This document shows positions 1-7,959 of a stretch of 55,157 bases of DNA, one piece after another. Each line of letters starts with the position of its first letter. Positions within the stretch are counted from its first letter, which is position 1. Position numbers and translations under genes: made by a program. This stretch comes from an uncultured Alphaproteobacteria bacterium (GTDB lineage Bacteria > Pseudomonadota > Alphaproteobacteria > HIMB59 > GCA-002718135), in the NCBI GenBank assembly GCA_902519435.1, contig CABYKC010000004.1:1-55157 (forward strand). The letters run 5' to 3'. The notes beneath the pieces were generated by a model. The model was given only the letters and a program-made list of their open reading frames with translations, did not search any database and was not told the DNA's origin.

Positions 1-791
1 ATGCAGAAATCTTATATTCAGAGTGGCAATCTGACAGAATGATACAACAACTTCGTGAGGCAGTAGGTGCAGGTGTTGATGGTATTGCTATGATGGGTCA
101 CCCAGGAGATGAAGCAATTATGCCATTGGCTCAAGCAGCTAGTGAAGCTGGAATATTAATGATGTATCAGAATGTTGATGTTCCTGCAGTAAGAGCAAAA
201 TACGGTGGTGGTTACGTTGGTGCAAACTTAGCAACACAAGGATATGCACTTGGGTTAGAAGCAATTAGACTTTTTGATCTTCAACCTGGCGATGATGCAA
301 TAGTTATGGTTCCAATTGGTGATTATTCTAGAGCACAAAGAGAAGATAATGTCAGAATAGCTTTTGAAGAACATGGTATGAATGTTGTTGTTCTTGACGG
401 TACTCCAGAGCAAGCAACAGATCCTAACTCAGCTATTCCTGTTATATCTGCAGCATTAGCAGCTAATCCAGATACTAAGATTTTAGTTCATACAGGTGGA
501 CAAATGTTAGGTAATGCTGAGGCTTTTGCAATGGCGGCAGGTTATGGACCAGATGAACTTTTACAAATTGGATTTGACACAAGTCCTCAAGTAATGTCAG
601 CTTTTGTTAATGGTTATGCTCATCTAACTTCTGATCAGCAGCCATTCTTACAGGGTTACTTACCAATTCTTTCACTGTGTCAGATGAAAGTTCTAGGTAC
701 TGGAGCAATTAACCAAGATACTGGTGCTGGATTTGTTACTACTGAAAACTATGAGTCAGTAATGGAACTAGCAAACGCAGGTCTTAGATAA
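1..791 (+). CDS. Sugar ABC transporter substrate-binding protein, ribose type (5' end missing)
   Basis: This is the C-terminal part, about 262 residues, of a periplasmic binding protein of the ribose/fructose/inositol type (Peripla_BP_4 fold). The frame is open from base 3 to the left edge, so the gene begins outside the window. The ATG at 39 is internal, and the signal peptide is not seen. The sequence has the family's alternating alpha/beta pattern, with segments such as GVDGIAMMGHPGDEA, KILVHTGGQMLG and LLQIGFDTSPQ, which correspond to the usual sugar-binding and hinge strands. It is followed by a stem-loop and then by its ATPase and permease genes. The sugar cannot be told from the sequence; the downstream ThuA and MocA-like genes suggest a polyol, a disaccharide or an inositol derivative. 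Confidence 0.88.
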   Translation, partial: AEILYSEWQSDRMIQQLREAVGAGVDGIAMMGHPGDEAIMPLAQAASEAGILMMYQNVDVPAVRAKYGGGYVGANLATQGYALGLEAIRLFDLQPGDDAIVMVPIGDYSRAQREDNVRIAFEEHGMNVVVLDGTPEQATDPNSAIPVISAALAANPDTKILVHTGGQMLGNAEAFAMAAGYGPDELLQIGFDTSPQVMSAFVNGYAHLTSDQQPFLQGYLPILSLCQMKVLGTGAINQDTGAGFVTTENYESVMELANAGLR

Positions 792-807
792 TATAAAATA
801 AATATTT

Positions 808-833
808 TAACTGGTCTTAAATAAGGCCAGTTA
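808..833 (+). promoter_or_regulatory. Intercistronic stem-loop after binding-protein gene
   Basis: An 11-bp stem with one G-U pair (taactggtctt / aaggccagtta) closes a 4-base loop. It lies 16 bases after the binding-protein stop and 14 bases before the ATPase start. No T-run follows, so it is more likely an mRNA 3'-end stabiliser or partial terminator than a full terminator. Three other binding-protein genes in the window have a hairpin in the same position. Confidence 0.6.
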
Positions 834-847
834 ATTTCTTAAAAAAT

Positions 848-1600
848 ATGGAACCAATAATTGAATTAAAAAATGTTACTAAAAAGTTTGGGGGAATAAC
901 TGCTCTAGACAATGCATCTCTTCATGTAGACAAAGGAGAGGTTGTTGGATTAATTGGTGATAATGGAGCTGGTAAATCAACACTTATAAAAACTTTAGTC
1001 GGTGTACATAAACCGGATAACGGCGATATAATAATTAAAGGACAAAAAGTTAACAACTGGAACACAAAAAAAGCAAGGGAAGCAAAAATAGAAACTGTAT
1101 TTCAAGATCGCGCATTAACGCCACAACAATCGATTGTATGGAATATATTTATGGGAAAAGAATTAAGACACCCCTTCGGATTTATAAAAGTTAAAGAACA
1201 AATAGACGAAGCAAATAAAATTATAAGAGAAATTGGTTTTACTTCAAAGTTAATTGATGCAAATTCACCTGTTGGTAATCTCTCTGGTGGGGAAAGACAA
1301 GGAGTTGCAATTGCCAGAGCAATTTATAATGATGCAGACCTAATTGTATTAGATGAACCAACAACTGCTTTATCTTTAATTGAAACGCAAAAAGTTTTTG
1401 ATTTTGTCAATAATGTAAAAGCTAAAGGTCGTTCAGTCCTTTTTATAGGTCACAACATTTTTCATGTTTTTGATATTTCAGATAGATTTATTATTTTGGA
1501 CAGAGGTCATGTTGTTCACAAACTAGATAAGAATGATGTTAAAACTCCTGAAGAATTAATCAAAGTAATGAAAGATACGGTAACCGGAGGGAAAAGTTAA
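848..1600 (+). CDS. Sugar ABC transporter ATP-binding protein (single-domain, FrcA-like)
   Basis: This is the ATPase subunit of the ribose-type importer. Walker A (GDNGAGKST) is at residues 37-45, the signature LSGGE at 145-149 and Walker B with LIVLDEPT near 164-171, followed by an H-loop histidine in the FIGHN segment. At 250 residues it has one nucleotide-binding domain, whereas RbsA/XylG-type ATPases have two in about 500 residues. It therefore resembles the fructose importer ATPase FrcA of rhizobia and would act as a homodimer. The permease ATG follows its stop codon directly, so translation is probably coupled. The sugar specificity is unknown. Confidence 0.92.
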   Translation: MEPIIELKNVTKKFGGITALDNASLHVDKGEVVGLIGDNGAGKSTLIKTLVGVHKPDNGDIIIKGQKVNNWNTKKAREAKIETVFQDRALTPQQSIVWNIFMGKELRHPFGFIKVKEQIDEANKIIREIGFTSKLIDANSPVGNLSGGERQGVAIARAIYNDADLIVLDEPTTALSLIETQKVFDFVNNVKAKGRSVLFIGHNIFHVFDISDRFIILDRGHVVHKLDKNDVKTPEELIKVMKDTVTGGKS

Positions 1601-2575
1601 ATGCAGAAAAAAACAGGATTAGTTTCTTATCTTAGTGATAATAGTAGACCGCTTAGTAGTTTTTTTTATTTTGCATTAATTATGACAATTTTCTTTGCTG
1701 CAGCTCCTGAAGTTTTTTTTGCGGCAAAATTTCATCAAGCAGTAATGACTACACTGCCAATTATTATATTTTTAGTAATTCCTTTGGTGTTTATTGTAAC
1801 AATGGGTGAAATAGATCTTTCATTTGCTTCAATATTTGGATTTGCAGCATGGATTTTTGCCGGTTCAATCAAATATTTTGGTTTTGATCCATTTTTAGGA
1901 TTATTAGTTGGTATAGCTGGAGGTGCTGCTCTTGGTATTTTTATGGGCTGCTTGGTAGTTTATGGGAGAATTTCATCTCTTGTTGCTTCTCTCGGTGCCC
2001 TATTTTTAATAAGAGGTTTCCTTTTCGTTGTTAGTGACAGTAAATCAATAACTATTATTGAGATTAGGGATCACTGGATGTACCCATTACTTGTTGGAAA
2101 ATTTTATGGTTTTCCAATGCAATTATTTTGGGCAGCACTTTTCGTAATAATATCTTATTTCCTATACCACCGTCATGTATTTGGTGCTCATGTTCATCAT
2201 GTTGGAGATAATCCAGATAGTGCAGCTCAAATGGGAGTAAATGTTGATTTAACTAGAATATATTGCTTTATGTTTTGTGGGATAGGAGCTGGTATTGCAG
2301 GGATCTTTTCAACCCTCATCAATTTCACTTGGTGGCCAACTCAAGGGTTTGGATTTTTATTATTAGCTATTGCAGGAGTTTTTGTTGGGGGAACTCCAAC
2401 TTGGGGTGGAGTTGGTACAATTTTAGGTGCTGTTTTTGGATCAGGAGTTATTGCTTATATGGAAACAGGAATAGTAGCAATGGGTTGGAGTGGTTTATGG
2501 AGGCAATTTTTTAATGGCTTAATAATCATTCTCGCATTACTAGGACATCGATTCCACGGAAACAGAATACGTTAA
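1601..2575 (+). CDS. Sugar ABC transporter permease, ribose type (RbsC/FrcC-like)
   Basis: This inner-membrane permease has 324 residues, the usual length for the BPD_transp_2 family. It has a run of hydrophobic helices and the family's conserved segment around VTMGEIDLSFASIFG (near residue 67), equivalent to the RbsC 'GIDLSVG' motif, plus a glycine-rich region GGTPTWGGVGTILGAVFG towards the C-terminus. Its ATG follows the ATPase stop with no gap and its own stop overlaps the ThuA-like gene by one base. This makes a tightly coupled binding protein-ATPase-permease-ThuA-dehydrogenase operon. It presumably forms a homodimeric channel. Confidence 0.92.
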   Translation: MQKKTGLVSYLSDNSRPLSSFFYFALIMTIFFAAAPEVFFAAKFHQAVMTTLPIIIFLVIPLVFIVTMGEIDLSFASIFGFAAWIFAGSIKYFGFDPFLGLLVGIAGGAALGIFMGCLVVYGRISSLVASLGALFLIRGFLFVVSDSKSITIIEIRDHWMYPLLVGKFYGFPMQLFWAALFVIISYFLYHRHVFGAHVHHVGDNPDSAAQMGVNVDLTRIYCFMFCGIGAGIAGIFSTLINFTWWPTQGFGFLLLAIAGVFVGGTPTWGGVGTILGAVFGSGVIAYMETGIVAMGWSGLWRQFFNGLIIILALLGHRFHGNRIR

Positions 2576-3360
2576 TGGTTAACTTAGTAATTTGGAATGA
2601 ATTTGTTCATGAGCAAGAAGATGAACATGTTAAATCAATTTACCCAAAAGGTATTCACGGCTGTATAAAAGATTTTTTATCTGATGATAAAAGTTTAAAC
2701 ATTTCAACAGCAACTTTAGAAGAAAAAGATCACGGATTAAGTGAAGAACTTTTAGAAAAAACTGATGTTTTAATGTGGTGGGGTCACAAAGCCCACAACT
2801 TAGTAGAAGATAAAATTGTAGATCGAATTCAACAAAGAGTTTTAGAAGGAATGGGTCTATTGGTACTTCATTCAGGTCATCATTCTAAAATTTTTAAAAG
2901 AATGATGGGAACTACTGCTAACATTAGATGGGCCGAAAGAGGAGAAAAGGAAAGAGTTTGGGTTTGCAACCCAGGACATCCAATTGCAGAAGGTTTGGGA
3001 GAATATTTTGAAATTGACATGACAGAAATGTATGGAGAACCTTTTCAAGTTCCAGCACCAGATGAAACAGTATTTGTAAGTTGGTTTGAAGGTGGTGAAG
3101 TTTTTAGATCAGGACTTTGTTATAAAAGAGGTAACGGTAATATATTTTATTTTAGACCAGGTCACGAGTCATACCCTGTTTATTACAATAAAGATGTTCA
3201 AAGGGTAATAAAAAATTCTGTTCATTGGGTTTGTCCTGAAAAAACATCCGGGATTTGGATTGATAGAATTGCGAAGGGTATAGACAATATGGAAAGAACA
3301 ACGCCGGTTCAGCCAATAGAGGTAAAAGGATATCAAGTAGATCATAATTATAAAAAATGA
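2575..3360 (+). CDS. ThuA domain-containing protein
   Basis: This 261-residue protein matches the ThuA/trehalose-utilisation family, which has a flavodoxin/glutamine-amidotransferase-like fold. Typical features are the N-terminal strand VNLVIWNEFVHE, the DVLMWWGHKAHN segment (about residues 64-75), LLVLHSGHHSKIF (about 96-108) and the late segment GNGNIFYFRPGHESYPVYYN. In rhizobia ThuA works with the Gfo/Idh enzyme ThuB in catabolism of trehalose and related disaccharides through 3-keto intermediates. Here too it is followed, with a 4-base ATGA overlap, by a Gfo/Idh gene. No signal peptide is seen, so it should be cytoplasmic. The exact reaction is unknown. Confidence 0.85.
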   Translation: MVNLVIWNEFVHEQEDEHVKSIYPKGIHGCIKDFLSDDKSLNISTATLEEKDHGLSEELLEKTDVLMWWGHKAHNLVEDKIVDRIQQRVLEGMGLLVLHSGHHSKIFKRMMGTTANIRWAERGEKERVWVCNPGHPIAEGLGEYFEIDMTEMYGEPFQVPAPDETVFVSWFEGGEVFRSGLCYKRGNGNIFYFRPGHESYPVYYNKDVQRVIKNSVHWVCPEKTSGIWIDRIAKGIDNMERTTPVQPIEVKGYQVDHNYKK

Positions 3361-4424
3361 TTAAAGTTGGCATTGTTGGTACGGGTGGAATAGCTGAATG
3401 GCATGCAGGTGCTTTTAAAGATAATAAAAAATCAGAAGTTGTTGCAGCATGTGATGTAAATAATGATCGATTAAATGAGTTTTGTGATAAATTTAATATT
3501 GATCATAGATATAATAGTGTCGATGAACTTTTAGAACAATCAGATGTAGATGCAATTTCGAACACAACACCTGATGCCTTTCATAAAGAAATATCAATTA
3601 AAGCAATAGAAAAAAACAAACATATTTTTTGTGAGAAACCGCTAGCTGAAAATTATGCTGATGCTCAATTAATGTGTGAAGCACTAAAAGATAAAAACCT
3701 TATTAACATGGTCAACTTTAGTTATCGTAATTCATCTGGGTATCAAGAACTTTGCAAGATGGTTAAAGAAGGTAAAATTGGTAATATCGTGCATATGGAT
3801 GCAAACTACAATCAATCTTGGCTAACATCAAACTACTGGGGCAATTGGAGAGAACAAGATAAATGGCTTTGGAGATTATCAACAAATCACGGCAGCAAAG
3901 GTACATTAGGTGATATTGGTGTTCATATATTTGATTTTGCTTCTCGGCCGATTGGAAAGATTAAAAGACTGAATTCTTTTCTAAAAACTTTTCATTCAAA
4001 GGGAGAAAAAATTCAAGATTATATTTTAGATGCAAATGATACTTTTTTATCTATGGTAGAATTTGATAACGGTGCAATCGGTACTATTAATGCAACTAGA
4101 TTTGCAACTGGTTATTCAAATAGATTAGAGCTAAGAATATTTGGAGATAAAGGTGCCGTTAAAATTGAATTTGATGATCCTATTAATGAAGGTAATAAGT
4201 TTATGTTTACTAATGATACTGAACGAGAATTTTCAAGCAAGGAAGATAAATTAGAATGGGAGGAAATTAAATGCCCTCCTTCGCCTACTAATTTTGAAAG
4301 ATTTATTGAGTCTATTGAAAGCAATACAAATCATGAGCCTGATTTTGAAAGAGGAGCTGAAATACAGCAAATCCTAGATAAATGTTACGAAAGTAGTGAT
4401 TCTGGAAAGTGGTTAGACATTTAA
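3357..4424 (+). CDS. Gfo/Idh/MocA family NAD(P)-dependent oxidoreductase
   Basis: A 355-residue sugar or polyol dehydrogenase. It has an N-terminal Rossmann motif GIVGTGGIAEWHA (residues 5-17) and the family catalytic EKP motif in FCEKPLAENYADA near residue 95. The C-terminal alpha/beta domain includes GDIGVHIFDFA, where a histidine is typically catalytic. It overlaps the ThuA-like gene by 4 bases and is probably co-translated. The ThuA plus Gfo/Idh pairing parallels thuA-thuB. A MocA/IolG-like role on inositol derivatives is also possible given the importer type. Specificity cannot be read from the sequence. Confidence 0.9.
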   Translation: MIKVGIVGTGGIAEWHAGAFKDNKKSEVVAACDVNNDRLNEFCDKFNIDHRYNSVDELLEQSDVDAISNTTPDAFHKEISIKAIEKNKHIFCEKPLAENYADAQLMCEALKDKNLINMVNFSYRNSSGYQELCKMVKEGKIGNIVHMDANYNQSWLTSNYWGNWREQDKWLWRLSTNHGSKGTLGDIGVHIFDFASRPIGKIKRLNSFLKTFHSKGEKIQDYILDANDTFLSMVEFDNGAIGTINATRFATGYSNRLELRIFGDKGAVKIEFDDPINEGNKFMFTNDTEREFSSKEDKLEWEEIKCPPSPTNFERFIESIESNTNHEPDFERGAEIQQILDKCYESSDSGKWLDI

Positions 4425-4485
4425 GTGTGTCAAAATTGTTAATTTTTAACTTTAATTTTTTTTAAACAACATTTATTTTGGGAAT

Positions 4486-5484
4486 ATGAATGAAAAACTA
4501 GATAATGTTGATGAAAAGTGGTTTAGAGCTGAAATAAGTAAAAAAGACCTAAAACAATTATCAAAAAAAAGTGATTTAAAAGGTTTACAACACGTAACTC
4601 TATATTTCATTCTTTTATTTTTCTTTGGTTACATGTCAGTTGTAACTTGGGGGACTTGGTGGACAGTCTTATGGCTTTGGCTTTATGGTGTTCTTTTTTA
4701 TTCTAGCAATCCAATTTGGCATGAGTGCGGACATAGAACGGCTTTTAAGTCTAAATATTTAAATGAAATTTTTTACCAAATTGGCTCTTTTATGACTGAC
4801 TTTGAACCCACAAGATGGACTTGGAGTCATTTCAGACATCACAGCAATACGTCCTCAGTGAGTGATCCTCATGATTTCGAAGCTGCTTTATTTCATCAAT
4901 ACCCAAGCTTAAAAAGTTTTTTATTTAGTTTTGTTCCATTTTACGAGTTAATATATTTTAAACATTCATTTAAGTTCGAAATCATAAAACATGCATTAGG
5001 ATTTACGACTCCTGTTATGAGAGATTGTATTCCTCAAAATGAAATTGCAAAATGCCGACTCATTTCTAGAATTCACGTTTTATTGTGGGTTGCATCTTTT
5101 GCTTTATCATTCTATCTAATGAACCCTCTTCCAGCACTTTTAATATTTTTCCCAAGGTACTGGGGTAACATTATTAATATATTTAATATGACACAGCATT
5201 TAGGACTCCCAGAAGATGTAAAGGATCATAGATACACAACAAGATCAGTACGATTTAATCCTATATTTAGCTTTTTGTATTGGCATATGGAATATCACGT
5301 AGAACATCATATGTTCCCTTCTGTCCCTTCTTATAATTTACCAAAACTAAGTAAATTAATAAAAGATCAGTTACCAAAAGCTAACACTAGCTTATTTGAT
5401 GCTTATAAAGAAATTATACCTGCTATAATAAAACAACATAAAGATAATACATACTTTATTAAGAAGTCAGTACCATCTATTTAG
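4486..5484 (+). CDS. Fatty acid desaturase-type membrane di-iron protein (possibly MocD-like)
   Basis: This 332-residue integral membrane protein has the three histidine boxes of the membrane di-iron desaturase/hydroxylase family: HECGH at 79-83, HFRHH at 115-119 and HVEHH at 271-275, separated by hydrophobic helices. Such enzymes use O2 and reduced ferredoxin to desaturate acyl chains or to hydroxylate or demethylate small molecules. It starts 61 bases after the Gfo/Idh gene on the same strand and may be read with that operon. No ferredoxin or reductase gene is nearby. A lipid desaturase is the default call. A MocD-like oxygenase acting on the transported compound is the alternative. The stop overlaps the convergent lacI-type gene by 8 bases. 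Confidence 0.85.
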   Translation: MNEKLDNVDEKWFRAEISKKDLKQLSKKSDLKGLQHVTLYFILLFFFGYMSVVTWGTWWTVLWLWLYGVLFYSSNPIWHECGHRTAFKSKYLNEIFYQIGSFMTDFEPTRWTWSHFRHHSNTSSVSDPHDFEAALFHQYPSLKSFLFSFVPFYELIYFKHSFKFEIIKHALGFTTPVMRDCIPQNEIAKCRLISRIHVLLWVASFALSFYLMNPLPALLIFFPRYWGNIINIFNMTQHLGLPEDVKDHRYTTRSVRFNPIFSFLYWHMEYHVEHHMFPSVPSYNLPKLSKLIKDQLPKANTSLFDAYKEIIPAIIKQHKDNTYFIKKSVPSI

Positions 5485-6517
5485 TTTTTTTTGGAGTTAC
5501 AACTGAACCTCTATCTATAACCTTTGGTAAGGCTAAAAAATAATCATTTTTGTTTTTATCTATTTTTTTTTCTAATAATATTCTTACAGCTTCTTTACCA
5601 AGCTCTTTAACAGGGTGTGATACTGAGGTTAATTGAGGCTGTGTAAGCTGTGATACAACCAAACTATCATAAGTAATTATAGAAATATCTTTTCCAATTT
5701 TTAAGTTAAGCTCGCTGCAAGCCCTCAATGCACCTGCCGCTAAATATTCAGTGCAGCAAATTAGAGCTGATATACTGTGATTTCCTTTTAAAAATTTTAG
5801 GACTTTTTGAAAACTTAAATCAGGATTATTTTGAGAAACAGTAAAATAATTTTTATTACTTACTTTTAATTTATACTTTTTCATTTCTTCAAAAAAAGAT
5901 TCCTTTCTCTGAAAAGCAAAATTAAATTTTTCATCTATATTCACAAAAGCTATTTTTTTGTGTTTTTTTAAAATAAGATAATCCATTATCATTTTCATAC
6001 TCAAATGATTATCAAGATCAACCCATGAGTAATTTTTTAAGTTTTGAGTTCTTCCCCAGGCTACAAAATTTATATTATTTTTTTTTAAAAGATTAATTCT
6101 TGGATCTTTAGTTTTTAAATTATGAATTATTATATTATTTATTTTTTGTTCATTGATTAACTTATCATAAGCCAAAAGTTCTTCTTTATAACTATTACAA
6201 ATTATCATCGAAAATTGAATTCTATTTTCATTAAGCTTTTCTTGCATTCCTGAGATAAATTGTAAAAAAGACGTCTGATTAAGAACATCATAGTTTAGTC
6301 CATAAACAGGTAATACAAAACCTACTATATTTCTCTTTCTTGAGGCTAAATTAGAAGCATATGGATTAGGGACATAATTATATTTTTTAGCCATTTTTTT
6401 GATTTTTTCTTTCGTTTTTTGACTAACATCATCATAGTCACCCAATGCCCTAGAAACTGTAGTAATTGATAAACCGATTTTTTTTGCCAATTCAGTTATA
6501 TTCATAAGTTTCATCAT
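5477..6517 (-). CDS. LacI family transcriptional regulator
   Basis: This is a sugar-responsive DNA-binding regulator of 346 residues, the usual LacI/GalR length. The helix-turn-helix (MNITELAKKIGLSITTVSRAL) is at the N-terminus and the hinge-helix segment NPYASNLASRKRNIVGFVLP follows. The rest is a periplasmic-binding-protein-like effector domain. The start could be at 6517, 6514 or 6505; the last is closest to the usual LacI N-terminus. It is divergent from the maltose/trehalose-type importer, and the intergenic region holds two LacI-type operators. It most likely represses that operon and itself. It is the only transcription factor recognisable in the window. Confidence 0.93.
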   Translation of the reverse strand: MMKLMNITELAKKIGLSITTVSRALGDYDDVSQKTKEKIKKMAKKYNYVPNPYASNLASRKRNIVGFVLPVYGLNYDVLNQTSFLQFISGMQEKLNENRIQFSMIICNSYKEELLAYDKLINEQKINNIIIHNLKTKDPRINLLKKNNINFVAWGRTQNLKNYSWVDLDNHLSMKMIMDYLILKKHKKIAFVNIDEKFNFAFQRKESFFEEMKKYKLKVSNKNYFTVSQNNPDLSFQKVLKFLKGNHSISALICCTEYLAAGALRACSELNLKIGKDISIITYDSLVVSQLTQPQLTSVSHPVKELGKEAVRILLEKKIDKNKNDYFLALPKVIDRGSVVTPKKTK

Positions 6518-6539
6518 TATTCTATAAATTTCAAATTGA

Positions 6540-6559
6540 CAACCAAAACGTTTTGGTTG
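6540..6559. promoter_or_regulatory. LacI-type operator O1 (20-bp perfect palindrome)
   Basis: The palindrome caaccaaaacgttttggttg is perfect over 20 bases with a central CG, the hallmark of LacI/GalR-family operators. It lies just upstream of the lacI-type gene start (6517) and about 77 bases upstream of the binding-protein ATG at 6636. It is well placed for autoregulation and for control of the transport operon. Confidence 0.85.
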
Positions 6560-6575
6560 AATAATACGAATAATA

Positions 6576-6593
6576 TTCCAAAACGCTTTGGAA
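6576..6593. promoter_or_regulatory. LacI-type operator O2 (near-perfect palindrome)
   Basis: The sequence ttccaaaacgctttggaa matches the core of the first operator (ccaaaacg) with one mismatch between half-sites. Its centre is 35 bp from that of O1, so it is a likely second binding site for the same regulator, on the transport-operon side. Confidence 0.78.
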
Positions 6594-6603
6594 AATTTAA
6601 CGT

Positions 6604-6618
6604 ATCGAATTATTCGAT
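6604..6618. promoter_or_regulatory. Inverted repeat in the leader of the sugar-transport operon
   Basis: A perfect 7-bp inverted repeat with one central base (atcgaat-t-attcgat) lies between operator O2 and the ribosome-binding site ggagg at 6626-6630. It differs from the LacI operators. It may be a site for another regulator or a small hairpin in the 5' leader. Its function is unknown. Confidence 0.4.
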
Positions 6619-6635
6619 TTTTAAGGGAGGAAGTT

Positions 6636-7904
6636 ATGTCTTCTATTTTTAAAATTATATCTTCTCTTCTTATTGCTTTGTTAATTTCTACAAATATTTT
6701 TGCAGCTAAAATAACAATAACAATGGGTGGAGATGATGAAAGAGCTATGAGAGAGCATTATAGGTTTGCTCTTGATTGGGCTGAAGAAAATGGTCATGAA
6801 ATTGGGTATGTTTATAGACCAGCAAGTGCGACTGACACTTTAAATCTGTATCAACAAATTTGCAGTTCAGGATCAAGTGATATTGATATTTTTATGATTG
6901 ATGTTATCTGGCCAGGAATTTTTGCTGATTGTGCATATGATTTAAATAATATTTTTGATGATGCACATAAAGCAGATTTCTTCGAAGGTATTGTTGGAAA
7001 CAACACTGTTGGTGGTAAATACGTTGCTGTTCCTTATTTTACGGATGCAGGCTTATTATACTACAGAACAGATTTACTAGAAAAATATGGTAAAAGTCCA
7101 CCTTCAACATGGAGCGAGTTAGCAGAAACTGCTCAGTTCATTCAAGATAAAGAAAGAGCTGCAGGTAATGATAAAATGCAAGGATTTGTATGGCAAGGTG
7201 CTGCTTACGAAGGTTTGACTTGTGATGGTATCGAATGGGTAAACTCATTTGGTGGTGGAAATATTATTGAAGCTGATGGAACAGTTTCAATTAACAATCC
7301 AAATGCCATTGCTGCTCTTGAAACTGCTGCTTCTTGGGTAGGTACAATTTCTCCAGAAGATGTTGTAACTTACAAAGAAGAAGATGCAAGAGGTGTATGG
7401 CAAACTGGAAATGCAGTGTTCATGAGAAACTGGCCATATGCATGGAGTCGTTCACAAGCTGATGATAGCCCAATTAAAAATAAAGTTGGAGCTATGGCAC
7501 TGCCTGGTGGTGGATCAGACGGTAAAATGACTGGAGCATTAGGTGGCTGGCAATTAATGGTAAATAAAAATTCAAAAAATCCTGAAATTGCAGCTGATTT
7601 GATTAAACACATGACAAGTGTTGAAGTTATGAAGACTAAAGCAATAGATACTTCAAATCTTCCAACAAGACCTGTGTTATATGATGATCCAGATGTTAAA
7701 GCAGCAAACCCTTTCTTTGGTATGCTATTTGATACATTTAATAATGCTGTTGCGAGACCATCAACTGTATCTCACAAGTATTATGGACAAGTTAGTAACG
7801 TGTTCTTCAATGAGGTACACTCTGTATTAACTGGCTCAAAAAGTGCTGCAGATGCAACGGCTGCAATGGAAAAGGACTTAAAAGCTCTAGCTAGAAAGTT
7901 CTAA
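6636..7904 (+). CDS. Sugar ABC transporter substrate-binding protein, maltose/trehalose type
   Basis: This periplasmic binding protein of the SBP_bac_1 family has 422 residues from the chosen start. The ATG at 6636 is preferred over an upstream ATG at 6588, because 6636 follows a strong aagggagg site and begins directly with a signal peptide (basic start, hydrophobic core LLIALLIST, end near IFAA at about residue 23). The mature protein shows typical MalE-like segments, such as DIDIFMIDVIWPGIFADCA, VPYFTDAGLLYYRTDLLEKYG and the tryptophan-rich MRNWPYAWS. It heads a binding protein-permease-permease-ATPase operon under LacI control. Trehalose or another alpha-glucoside is a reasonable guess but not proven. 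Confidence 0.93.
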   Translation: MSSIFKIISSLLIALLISTNIFAAKITITMGGDDERAMREHYRFALDWAEENGHEIGYVYRPASATDTLNLYQQICSSGSSDIDIFMIDVIWPGIFADCAYDLNNIFDDAHKADFFEGIVGNNTVGGKYVAVPYFTDAGLLYYRTDLLEKYGKSPPSTWSELAETAQFIQDKERAAGNDKMQGFVWQGAAYEGLTCDGIEWVNSFGGGNIIEADGTVSINNPNAIAALETAASWVGTISPEDVVTYKEEDARGVWQTGNAVFMRNWPYAWSRSQADDSPIKNKVGAMALPGGGSDGKMTGALGGWQLMVNKNSKNPEIAADLIKHMTSVEVMKTKAIDTSNLPTRPVLYDDPDVKAANPFFGMLFDTFNNAVARPSTVSHKYYGQVSNVFFNEVHSVLTGSKSAADATAAMEKDLKALARKF

Positions 7905-7916
7905 CTTATTAATATT

Positions 7917-7943
7917 ATTACTGGCGCTTTAGGCGCCAGTAAT
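7917..7943 (+). promoter_or_regulatory. Intercistronic stem-loop after binding-protein gene
   Basis: A perfect 11-bp, GC-rich stem (attactggcgc / gcgccagtaat) with a 5-base loop lies 12 bases after the binding-protein stop and 16 before the first permease start. It has no following T-run. The position matches the malE-malF intercistronic structures that protect upstream mRNA and lower downstream expression. Confidence 0.75.
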
Positions 7944-7959
7944 CTAGTTATCTTATAAT

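Noticed and set aside
6588..6635. Upstream ATG at 6588 as start of the maltose-type binding protein
   Set aside because: It lies inside operator O2 and would put 16 non-signal residues ahead of a clear signal peptide. The ATG at 6636 has a strong ribosome site.
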